From Rusavskia elegans (taxonomy: Eukaryota; Ascomycota; Lecanoromycetes; Teloschistales; Teloschistaceae): a stretch of DNA of 64,000 bases. Numbering within the stretch: position 1 is the stretch's first letter; the number at the start of each line of letters is the position of its first letter. The position numbers and the translations under genes are program-made. Under the pieces are notes generated by a model, which did not search any database, was not told the origin of the DNA, and saw only the letters and a list, made by a program, of their open reading frames with translations. Below, in pieces: positions 46,728 through 55,961 of the stretch. The DNA is taken from positions 248,001-312,000 of the forward strand of contig SAUG01000094.1 in assembly GCA_011316305.1 (NCBI GenBank), written 5' to 3'.

Positions 46728-47462
46728 CTAAACTACCATGCAGAAGCCTGGGCAGTTTGATGCTGCACCACAGCTGTTGCTCATATCATGGACGCAAGTT
46801 TCGCCCTGGAGACAAGGTGGCAGGCCCCTAGAGTCGCAAAGCCTCTGCGTATCCTCTTCTGGCCTCAAGACACAAAGACCCGAGCAGTTTACACCACCCA
46901 ACCATGGATCACAGTCGTCTTTCGGGTTATCGACACATGTGTATGCGTCCTCGCACTGTGAGCCGGTAGAGCCACCGCATCTTGCGACACAGATACCTGG
47001 GCAATCGGATCCTCCGTTCATAGGATCACAGTCATCGCTTGGATCGTCGATACACTCTTCATTCTCTCCTTCACAGTCTTTTCCAATGAAACCTCCGCAG
47101 GATGGAGTTGCCGGCTCTGGGGCCGTGGAAGTTGCTGGCTTCGGGGGCGTGGAAGTTACTTTGCCTGAGCAATAGCCAAATTGCTGAGTCGATGGCTGGG
47201 GGAGTGCTCGGCATTGCTGGCCAGCTGGACAAGGGAGCTGATCTGTTGTAAGGGAGCATTCGGTTTTGCAAACGCCAATTTGATTGTTGCCGCTCTTGAC
47301 GCAGGTTAGGCCTGCTGCGCAATTGGGCAGCTTGGCTCCGCAAGTCTGGAAGGTATAAGTGAAAGGCTGATACAGAAGACTGACGAGACTTACCTGAGCA
47401 GCTGCTTGCAAAGCGGGCAACAAGATGGCAAGAGCCACTGGTGTAAGGAACTGGACGCGCAT
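46728..47462 (-). CDS. Secreted Cys-rich protein with three tandem repeats
   Basis: Two exons, 47462–47394 and 47345–46728 (48-nt intron), encode 228 aa. Residues 1–23 form a signal peptide (MRVQFLTPVALAILLPALQA…). The first Cys-rich part contains CGAKLPNCAAGLTCV and CPAGQQCRALPQ, followed by a Thr/Pro-rich linker. Three related units follow: CEGENEECIDDPSDDCDP, CEDAYTCVDNPKDDCDP and CLQGETCVHDMSNSC, each ending in C-P/S-G-I/L/F-C. The third unit has lost the acidic DDC core. Cysteines are about 30 in number and regularly spaced, so a disulfide-rich extracellular protein is expected. Similar small secreted proteins act as effectors or wall components, but no function can be named. It lies 40 bp from the MITE-like element. 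Confidence 0.85.
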   Translation of the reverse strand: MRVQFLTPVALAILLPALQAAAQVSLVSLLYQPFTYTFQTCGAKLPNCAAGLTCVKSGNNQIGVCKTECSLTTDQLPCPAGQQCRALPQPSTQQFGYCSGKVTSTPPKPATSTAPEPATPSCGGFIGKDCEGENEECIDDPSDDCDPMNGGSDCPGICVARCGGSTGSQCEDAYTCVDNPKDDCDPWLGGVNCSGLCVLRPEEDTQRLCDSRGLPPCLQGETCVHDMSNSCGAASNCPGFCMVV

Positions 47463-48938
47463 ACTTGCTATTGTTGGTTTGCGTCGATGGCGAAGCAACA
47501 CCTATGTTCGCTCTGTGCTGTCTGCTTGATGATAGACTCTGCAACTCTTGCGAGGCCTCGAATTTATATGATGCCTGTATGGAAGAGGGGTCCTCGTGTC
47601 AGCCGGAGATTTCAGCTTTTATGGAGAAGGCAACCATTAAGGGTAAGCTAAGCTGACACTTGCTGGTCAGCTTATTTTCAGGCGATACGAAGAACCTCCG
47701 TAAGACGCAGAGTTTTCCAATCCAGCGGTCACCAAGCCTTTAGGTGCACAGAGTACCGCAAGTTTTGCCTCAATATTCCCATCGACTCGGCGCTGTTTCT
47801 GGAATTGTCCATGTAACTTGTTCCAGAATCCTTGTATCCAGCATTTGTTTTGTTTGTTTTTTTGCCTAGCGGCACGTTTCATGTCACAGCATGTGGTTTA
47901 TCCATGGCCGGTCCCAAGATTTTGGATGTCCACTTTGACACTGGCCGTGACCCGTGAAGTACTACTCTGGCATGCCTCATCCAAACAGGCCTATCATGGC
48001 CGAATGCGAGAACTCACCGCCTTGTAATGAACGGATACCGCGGCTCGAGAAAGTTCTCAGACCCTTGGGCGTAAGCTACACCCATGCCACAGAAGCTCGT
48101 CACTACGCCCGATGCTTCAGTCGCTATCAGAGCACGATGATGATGCATGAACGAAGGCGGTGATGACCTTGCTTACATGTAAGACCCTCTGCATGTAGGA
48201 ACAACTCCTCGCCTGCTAACGCAACGGAGAGGGCATTCGACGATCATGGAAGACCTGACTAACCTTGCTATGCAATGGCGGTATAGCCCTCTGTTCTCGT
48301 ATCGGGTGCTAAGTCATACACCCCGAGCGCACATCTTACCGTTCTGGTGGGTAATATAGTCGCCACGAAAAGTCAGTCTTACGCGTCACCTCGATACTTA
48401 CCTCCAGTCACAATTAAGGTCATGGTGATAGCCCAACAAGGGGTAACAAAACCTATCTCCTAAGCCTAAGATTCCAGACTCATTCCACAAGGCATATGCG
48501 GCCGTTGACTCTTGGACCAACGTTGGGTACAAAAAGCTAAATGCTTGCCAAAGCTTTGCTTAACAATAGCATTCCAGATGAGCGAGTCTCAGCAAAGACA
48601 AATGGCCAGACCACGTGAGGATGCTCGGGGGATACAAGCTGCGTGATCCGTTGTGTTACCGTCACAAACGGCCGCAGGGTGGCAAGATCACTCAGAGTGA
48701 CCGCCTGACGCTTGGCACCAAAGGGAGGAAAGCTCCACTCAATCGCTTAGGAAAGCGTCCTACGGTCTGTCTTATGCAGTATTTTAGCCCCGTTATGGAG
48801 ACGGGCGAACTACGTCCTCGGTCAAACCCCCGGGCGCAATTTGCGCCTTTCGTTGTAGCAATAAGATAAGTCGATAAATCGCGAACAGGGTATCCATACA
48901 TAATGAGGGACTCCTATCGGATGTGTCTAACGGACATC
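47463..48938. other. Gene-free interval
   Basis: Upstream region of the triple-repeat Cys-rich gene on the left. No supported gene in the rest; composition is normal. Frames are short. Confidence 0.45.
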
Positions 48939-49681
48939 TTACTGATACCACCGGACATATCTCACTGCGGCTGGTATGAAAAAGACGGTAGTGGCTACCT
49001 TGATGCGATTGAGAAGAGTGAGGATATCCAAAATGGCGGAGGCAACTAGGCCCATCTCTGACCGACGATAGGGAGCAACAACAAGGGAAGGTGACTGTTA
49101 GGTGCGACATATTGTCATTCTCTACAAGCATGTCGGAGGTTAAGCGAAGCTGTTCCTTGAGTTCCTTGGGTTCAAGGCTGTACCCGGCTTCTTCAACCGT
49201 ATTCATATTCGCTCGTCTTGAAATCCAAATTGTGTTTACTGGCCTAATGTTGAGCTAATAGCGTTGCATCGAGGTGAAACATCGTACATAGTTTGCCGGC
49301 ACCCGACTCGGTAGAAAATGTGGTGGAGAATGTGTCCCCACAAGTTGATCGAAACAGATCATGGCGCGAGCTGACACGCCAATGTGCATACAGGCTTCGC
49401 GGGTGAATATATCCAGCGACACGGGCCGAGTCGGCTTTCCGGATAGAAGCATTCCATCTATACCTGCCGGGCTCGCCTGGTACGGATTCTTCGTGTGCTC
49501 GATTATGACCTGTGAAACGCAGATCATGTTGAGGCATTGCAAAGCGTATGATCATGACCTGCAGTTCTGCTGGAAGCTTTTCGAACAGAAAAGTGTTTGA
49601 CGAGCGTGTGGGGCGTTGTATAGTTGCACTCTCGGTTTTATCCTCAGAAGGCTTCGACATCGGTCTAGAAAGTTGTCCCAT
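48939..49681 (-). pseudogene. Broken F-box-like (2EXR-type) gene, N-terminal and middle parts
   Basis: From ATG 49681 the frame reads through FEKLPAELQVMIIRFAMPQ, an F-box-like start of a fungal family. The frame then changes: ASPAGIDGMLLSGKPTRPVS and EACMHIGVSARAMICFDQL lie in another frame ending at a stop near 49258. A third frame holds SLEPKELKEQLRLTSDMLVE and HLTVTFPCCCSL (near 49190–49060), and a fourth segment reads ILDILTLLNRIKVATTVFF to a stop at 48939. No intron with legal ends repairs the shifts. This is interpreted as one decayed gene; family membership is inferred from motif style. Confidence 0.5.
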
Positions 49682-50049
49682 CGTGGCGAGTCGAGCTCCC
49701 ATACTGCGGTTGCAGGATCATAGGTCTTGAGTTCCAGCCCGAAGTGGTTTTATGCTGGGAGCTTTCTGTTGTGTACCACCCATAGAACGTACAACTGACA
49801 AAATGTCGCGTTGGAAAATGAACGGCCGCTTAACAGATTCCACTTTCAACAGTCTTATTTCGAAGTCCAGTAGTAACTTTGGCGTACGACAGTACCACTT
49901 CGACAGTATCATGACATAGAGATAGGAAAATACAGTTCACAAGACGTTGCAGTACGAACAAAGCCATGATCAGACATGAATGAAATTCATATCTATCCAT
50001 TGTTCTCTTTAGTTTTCGAGATCTTGCCACAATAGAAGACTGGGAATGG

Positions 50050-50629
50050 TCAAGTTTCATAGACGACGGGGTGGCGGAAGACCAGCATCGCAAAATTGCA
50101 AGCAATTTCAACGAAACAGGCCTCGGCGTCCCAATGGCCATTCTTGAATAGTATCGATCGAGTCTGAACTTAGATTTCAGGTACTTCCACAGGGTCTCAT
50201 AATGATAGAGACTGGCGGTCTCTAATCGGAGAGAAAAAGGACGGAAGATCTTATACCCTGCGACGTATCTACTGATGTGACCACGTGAGGAGGACAGATA
50301 GGGCTTGAGAGTATCCAACGACGCGGTATCACTTACTACATAGTACCTAGACCATAATTCAATATCAATCTGACGCCGTGTCGATCTCTCTCTGCTAGGT
50401 CGCCTTTCTTATCAAGTCGTGGAGCGTGAAATTCTGTCCATCTTTGCTTTTGTCCTACGTATTTTGTTGTATATTCTGATGTGCAGGAACAAAGGCGATG
50501 TGGTGAAAGTACTTTGCATTGCAGTTTTAGTCGGCCATTTTCAGGGCCCGGAATTCCCATTAACAGTTGAAGTAGTGAAGCCTTGGTATGCTCTGAGATA
50601 ATGTGAATTGGATCGTAATCGAGAGGCAC
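50050..50629 (-). pseudogene. Broken F-box-like family gene, C-terminal part
   Basis: Begins next to the AT-rich block and has no start. One frame gives KLQCKVLSPHRLCSC and QKQRWTEFHAPRLDKKGDLA and stops near 50336. Another gives SLYHYETLWKYLKSKFRLD. After a further shift near 50150, NGHWDAEACFVEIACNFAML is followed by a stop at 50050. The three blocks in this order look like the C-terminal half of the same family as the neighbouring pseudogene, so they may be two truncated copies. The missing 5' half coincides with the edge of the AT-rich block. Confidence 0.45.
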
Positions 50630-50639
50630 TACATTATCT

Positions 50640-51804
50640 GTATAGATTATCGCTATATAAAAGTTAGAGATATTTAATGAAATAAAAAACGAATAAAACT
50701 CTTTTAATAGTTATTTGTAATTTTTTTACTCTTTATATTTTAGAAAAAAGTAACTAATTATTAAAAAAATATATAAAATTATAATAATTTAGATTTAATA
50801 TTGTAAAAGACTATATCGATTTGATTTTAAAATTAATAAATAAATTCTATCCTGTAATTATATCGGAGAAACTCTAATTAAATTTTATAAACGAAAAAAA
50901 TTTATATTACTATCTATTAAATCCATTTTTTTTTAATAATTTCTATTTATTTATATTTTCTAGCTTTCGTGTAAAGTACTATATACTAATTAAAACAATT
51001 ATTTACTTTATTTTTTTTTCTTGATTTGTTATTATAGAAGCTATTTAAAGTAATAATATAATCTTTTTTTTTCGATTTTGTTTTTTAGATTTATAAAAAG
51101 TAATTTAACGTTATTACTATTAGATATATAGATATTTAATTTTTTTCTTTTGAGTTTCGCTAGTAATAGCGCTAATATAATAGAGATATAATTTAAAAAA
51201 AAAAGAAAAAAATTAATAGATATATTCTAAAATTTTAATAACGAGTTTTTTTTTTAAAAAATATAAACTATAGCTATTAAATCGATAGTTTTACAATTTA
51301 AAAAAAATATAATAATAATTATATTTCTACGTTTTACAAATAGTATTTCGAAAATATTTAAATTAAATTTTATAAAACTTTTTATTTTTAGTTTCTTTTC
51401 TATTAAAGATAATAATATAGTTTTATATCTTCGTATAATTATTTAAAGTAATATATTATTGATATTTATAGATCGAGAAAAAAGTTTTATATTTCTAGTA
51501 GAAAAGAAAAATAACAATTTAATATTATTGAAAAATAATATTAAAATAATAATAGCGATAATAGTAAAAATTATAATAAATATAATAACAGCGATAGATA
51601 TAATAAAAATGATAAAAACGTTTATAGTAAAAATAAAAAAGAAATATAAATATAGAAAAGAAGGATATAAACGAAAAAAAAGTAATTTTAACGATAGTAA
51701 ATTAAAAAACGATAGAAAACAATCTAGATAGCTGTATATAGGCCTACGCTAAATTAGATATCGCTTCGGCGGTACCTCTAGCGGCTAGGCGTTTGTAATT
51801 TAAA
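50640..51804. repeat. Extremely AT-rich block, presumed RIP-degraded transposon
   Basis: Almost only A and T over about 1.1 kb, with homopolymer runs; C and G survive mainly as CG in motifs such as ACGA or TCG. A lysine/isoleucine-rich frame at 51459–51731 is a by-product of composition. The block ends at a GC-rich inverted-repeat-type end (51805–51837), so it is probably the interior of a larger relative of the 46-kb element. Confidence 0.75.
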
Positions 51805-51837
51805 GGGGGCACGCGCAGCCATATAGGGGGGCACTGT
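51805..51837. mobile_element. Unpaired transposon end related to the 46-kb element
   Basis: The sequence GGGGGCACGCGCAGCC, six divergent bases, then GGGGGGCACTGT matches the right end of the 46348–46687 element, and TA follows directly. No partner end could be found to the left; it may have been truncated or mutated beyond recognition. Confidence 0.75.
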
Positions 51838-51854
51838 TAGAAAGAGCCAATAAT

Positions 51855-51955
51855 AATGCGAGTACGTACGAGGATATCGAAATGAGGTTCAGACGGTACG
51901 GAGTAAGGAGGCAGTGACGTCATTCGCGATCGCGCGTAAACAGTGATAATCGCGT
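51855..51955. repeat. Duplicated segment, copy B
   Basis: A 101-nt near-copy of 46084–46177. It lies 18 bp right of the transposon end and ends 98 bp before the ATG of the helix-hairpin-helix gene, so it is likely part of that promoter. The seven extra bases (TACGGAG) form a short near-tandem repeat. Confidence 0.85.
51915..51922. promoter_or_regulatory. CRE-like octamer TGACGTCA (copy B)
   Basis: Perfect octamer about 130 bp before the ATG at 52054, a plausible distance for a bZIP (ATF/CREB-type) site. Binding is inferred from the sequence alone. Confidence 0.5.
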
Positions 51956-52053
51956 CGTTGACGTGGGTAATCTTGTTTTTCCTCTTGATCAGATGGAAAT
52001 CGACCCTCACAAATACCACCACGATATCTGACCGCTCGACTACAGAGCCGAAC

Positions 52054-53320
52054 ATGCATACCAAGCGGGCACCGGATACGATATCATACGACGACTTTAA
52101 AACGTATCGAACGTGCTATGACCTTGAAAAGAAAAACCTCCCGGAAAAGCTTGAAGGCCTCCAGGAGCTGCGCTATACCGATGTTCCAGAAGTTGTCGCT
52201 GAACGCAAGAAAGATGGGGAAGCTTTTCTACAGAAGACGGAGGTGCAGAGCCTAGTGGAATGGAAGCTGTACGTCTCGTAAAGCCCCTGTTTACCCATGC
52301 GCCCAGCACTTATATCAATCTTGATGCAGCAAATTCGGCACCTACCGTCCTAGTCTTGCCAAGCTCGTCGCCTCTAATCCTGTGGAAGATGTCCGAAAGA
52401 CGACCGCCTCTGCTTTCTCCCTGATGTCTGAGGATCCGAATCCGAGTAAAGCCATCTCCACTCTCAGCAAGCTGAAAGGCATCGGTCCGGCCACCGCCTC
52501 CCTTCTCCTCTCCTGCTACGACCCAGTCACCATCCCTTTCTTCTCCGACGAGCTCTTTCGCTGGCTCCATTGGCAGACCGACGTGGAGGGAAATACCAAG
52601 AAACGCAAGAACAAGGGAATTGAGGATAATGGCAATGCCAATCGCAAAATCAACTACACCGCTAAGGAATATGCTTCTATCTTCGAGAAAACCACAACTC
52701 TTCGTGCGAGGTTGAGTAAAGAAGCAGGAGAGCCGATTACGGCTGTCGACATCGAAAAAGCCGCCTACAAGATCAGCAAGTCCGCGCAAGAAGAGAACAG
52801 CACCAGTGCCCTTGACAACGAACCCGATGCCGCCGTCGAAACCAAAGCTCTGTGCCCTCCATCCCCAAAGCGAAGAAAGAAGAAGACAACCGAACCGAAA
52901 GAACCCATGCCTTCCACCAAGTGCCTCCAGAAAGGACCCCGCGGGAGTCCAACCTATGACGAACTCGGCTACGAACTCGACTACGACTTCATCCTCAAAT
53001 GCTCCGGTCGGCCTCGACGCCCCAGCAAACGCGCCGAAGAGAAGATGGACCAGAAGATGAAAGACGGTGCACGGAAAGCGGAGATCATGGGGCGACCGGA
53101 TGATGTGAGAGTGCAAGAAGGCGCCGCGTGGGATGATCGAGTGGCGAGGGATTTGGGCAAGGCGTTCCATGAAGTGGGTATGGAGGAGTATGAAGAGTGG
53201 GCGAAGAAGGGATTTAAGATTAAGAAAGGGGAGTTTGAAGATCCGAGCGAGGAGGAGAAGGAGAGGTTGATGAAGTTGCAAAGTGGGTGTGCGTTGAGGA
53301 AGGGATCGAAACATCGATAA
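52054..53320 (+). CDS. Helix-hairpin-helix motif protein of unknown function
   Basis: Two exons, 52054–52268 and 52330–53320 (61-nt intron GTACGT…GCAG, phase 2), encode 401 aa. The N-terminal part is helical and charged (DDFKTYRTCYDLEKKNLPEK; VEWKLKFGTYRPSLAKLVAS). A helix-hairpin-helix motif, LSKLKGIGPATASLLLSCYD, lies near residue 110, as in proteins that contact DNA non-specifically or glycosylase-type folds, though no catalytic Asp is evident. The C-terminal half is basic and low-complexity, with SPKRRKKKTTEPKEP as a likely nuclear signal. Fungal relatives are known only as hypothetical proteins. The ATG chosen is the first in frame. Confidence 0.85.
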
Positions 53321-54459
53321 GAACGTACTCTACACATATAGAAGACTGTGTGGCCAATGATAAAGACAAGGCACCACACGGAATACGTGAAGGAGCGAAT
53401 TTTAGATGGAGGAAGATGACACCGAGCTTTTGAAATGAGTGAGGGGAAGGCATGAAAGAGATGGACCATTTTATTGGAGATACTGCAGCACAGAATCCGA
53501 AGCCGCAGGTGGATGCTATAGGAGTCGAAGACTGGAGCATATACCAACAGAAGGGGTCCAGGTGTCGCTGCTGGAGATGTACAGCAAGCAGAGCCCGCGC
53601 ACCGGCCACTTGGAACCATGAGACCTGTCCCTTCACTGGACTGCTACTTTCAGACGAATGCACCGGTTCACAATAGGGATCACCGATGGTAGATGGACAT
53701 GTAAAATGTGCCAAGGCAAGGGTATCGGGGCTGCACTGGTTGTGCTAGATGCATGGACTTTGGAGTCGGAAACGAACGTTTTCCGGACGATCTCGATTGA
53801 GGTTGTTTGATCTAGTATTTCTCTCGAATGAACATGCCTACCTACCTTGTCCGCGATTGTGTTCGGTCATTTGTTGGGAACCGCTCGAATTCGTAGCGAA
53901 TCTTTTCTCCAAAGGAAAAATCAGCCGCCAGCGACATCAACCGGCGCTGCTGCATTGCTTTGCGTGGAGACAGGATGGAAAGATGACTAAGGTCGCTAAA
54001 ATAATATGGTAACGAGAACCTAAAGGATTACGACGAGAAATTAATCGCCCTTGAGACGATCGAATATGAGATACCATATCTTGATTCTCGTCCAGATCAG
54101 ACGACCAATCCCAGCGCGATGATGTCTTATTGCAGACCAGATGTATTCTTAACGACAAGTCTGAGAACCGTTTGCATTGAATTTCGAGTATATTCGTACC
54201 AGATGTTCTGCGCACCCCCCTTTTCAACGCCATGGTGGATCCTTTCGAACTAGAAAACCCACCGTAAGACATACCTGGGTATCAAAAGAAATAATCTGCG
54301 TGAATCATCCCCAAAGGCCGTCGCTGATATCCAAGAGTCGCTGGTATCCAAGAAAAAGCGTGTCATCATCATCCATCCCCATTTCCCCAATTGCAGCAAC
54401 CAAAAACCCTTCACCCATTCAACGAACCTCCTCCTCACTACAAGCCTTTCCAAGCTTAT
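53321..54459. other. Intergenic region between convergent genes
   Basis: 3' flanks of the helix-hairpin-helix gene and of the GPCR gene. Frames present are shadows or short. No repeat seen. Confidence 0.5.
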
Positions 54460-55961
54460 TTAGTTGGCCGTATGCGCCACCATCGGCACACTGACTTCGC
54501 TGGTTCCAGCCCGACTCTGCAACATGTGGAAGCTCTTCCTGCGATCCCCGATCGAACTCTCACTCCCTTTGCGCCCACGCCTATTCTGCATTCCCATGAA
54601 GCCTCCTCTTCCCTTCCCGACAAGGTGCCGCCAAGGCATGGTACCGCGACCTCGAAGCGCGTTGACGAGTTCGCGGCAGGCGGTTTGCGAAGTCAGGACG
54701 TAGACGATGGCGTTCAGGACGCCTTGAGAGGGCAGCACGAGAGCGGAGACGTAGTTGAGGGCGAAATTAATACGGTCGGGGTAGACGAGACTGTATACCC
54801 TGTTGGCGGATGAGGGGATCCAGATGATGAGCATGGAGAGGAAGAAGAGGAATGCGACTCGTGCGTACAGCCAGGCGCCGGGGTTTGGGTTCTCCTTCAG
54901 GGCTTCCTCGCGTGTGATGGAGCGCATCTGGAATATTTCTGGTTTCGAGGGTTTGCGGTCGCGGGTGTTTTCGCCGACGCCAATTTCGACGGTGTAAGGG
55001 TCTGGTCTGCCGTTGCCTTCTTCCATGCCGGGGATGCCCTCGAAGGTTTTGTCGAAGGGGTTTCGTCCGCGGTTTTCATCCGTGGGTGGGGAGATTTGGT
55101 CGGCGGGCCGGATGGTGACGTCGATTTCGGTGGTGACGACGCCGGTGGTGAAGGGGTTTTCGTTGAGGGGGTTGAGGAAACCTTTTAGTTTGTCGCGGCG
55201 TTTGTAGATCACGCGGCCTGCTCTAATGTAGATGGCAAAGGCAAAGACAATGGCGATCCTTGTAGGCAGAAAGTCAGATTTCTATGATAAGTGTTGTTAT
55301 TGAACATTGATGGGGACATACCAGACGATCCCGTAAAGCATGGCTATACGCATAAAATCCCAATCCTGGTCGATCCAGCACCAAAGCTTACCAGGTCAGC
55401 GTTTCTCCCTTTATCTAAATGATGGGTGAGCTTACCCTAGCTGGACCATAGATTTTCCCACGTCCCTGGGTTGACACGAAGAGGAAAGTAAGAGCAGGCA
55501 CAAACGAGGCGCCGTAGCAACCCAAGAGATACCACTTGTCAAGGGAGCGAAGCTGGCGGTCGGTGTATTTGTGGAAGAAAGCCAGATAGACGTTGCATGC
55601 CATGCAGCAGGACCAGAATGCATCGACACCCAAGAACCTGTGGTTGCACTGTCAGCAACCGCGCATAGAAATGATTCTGCAGGACACCGCACATCTGAAT
55701 TAGAAAAGCCTGGAATTGGCACAGAGTCGATAGCGGACCAGCGTTGATACCATCCTCGGAGATGAGGCAGGCGATGTTCATGCCTAAGTTGCCGAAGGAA
55801 GCATAGAATACCAGACGATTGATGGGTTTGTTGAACGAACTTAGGAAGTAGAAGGTGACCAATACAAAGAAGATCCCAAGGATGGAGAAAATCGACACGA
55901 CCCTCTCTGTGATCATGAGAGCGTTCTTTTGCCCGGACGTCAGGTCAGCCGGAGGTTCCAT
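54460..55961 (-). CDS. cAMP receptor-like G-protein coupled receptor
   Basis: Four exons, 55961–55693, 55637–55436, 55386–55322 and 55258–54460, encode 444 aa with introns of 49–63 nt. Seven hydrophobic segments are seen: e.g. VVSIFSILGIFFVLVTFYFL, LVFYASFGNLGMNIACLI, WYLLGCYGASFVPALTFLFV, IAMLYGIVWIAIVFAFAIYI, VAFLFFLSMLIIWIPSSANR and LVLPSQGVLNAIVYVLTS. The motifs LWCWIDQDWDFMRI and GVLNAIVY are characteristic of the slime-mould cAMP-receptor-like class in fungi (GprH type). A long third intracellular loop with charged repeats and a basic Ser-rich tail (RRGRKGSESSIGDRRKS) fit G-protein and kinase regulation. The ligand is unknown. Confidence 0.9.

Noticed and set aside
51459..51731. Lys/Ile/Asn-rich frame in the AT-rich block
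   Set aside because: Explained by base composition; no motif.
52310..53314. 334-codon minus-strand frame
   Set aside because: Antisense shadow of the helix-hairpin-helix gene exon; Phe/Leu-rich with no motif and no independent support.
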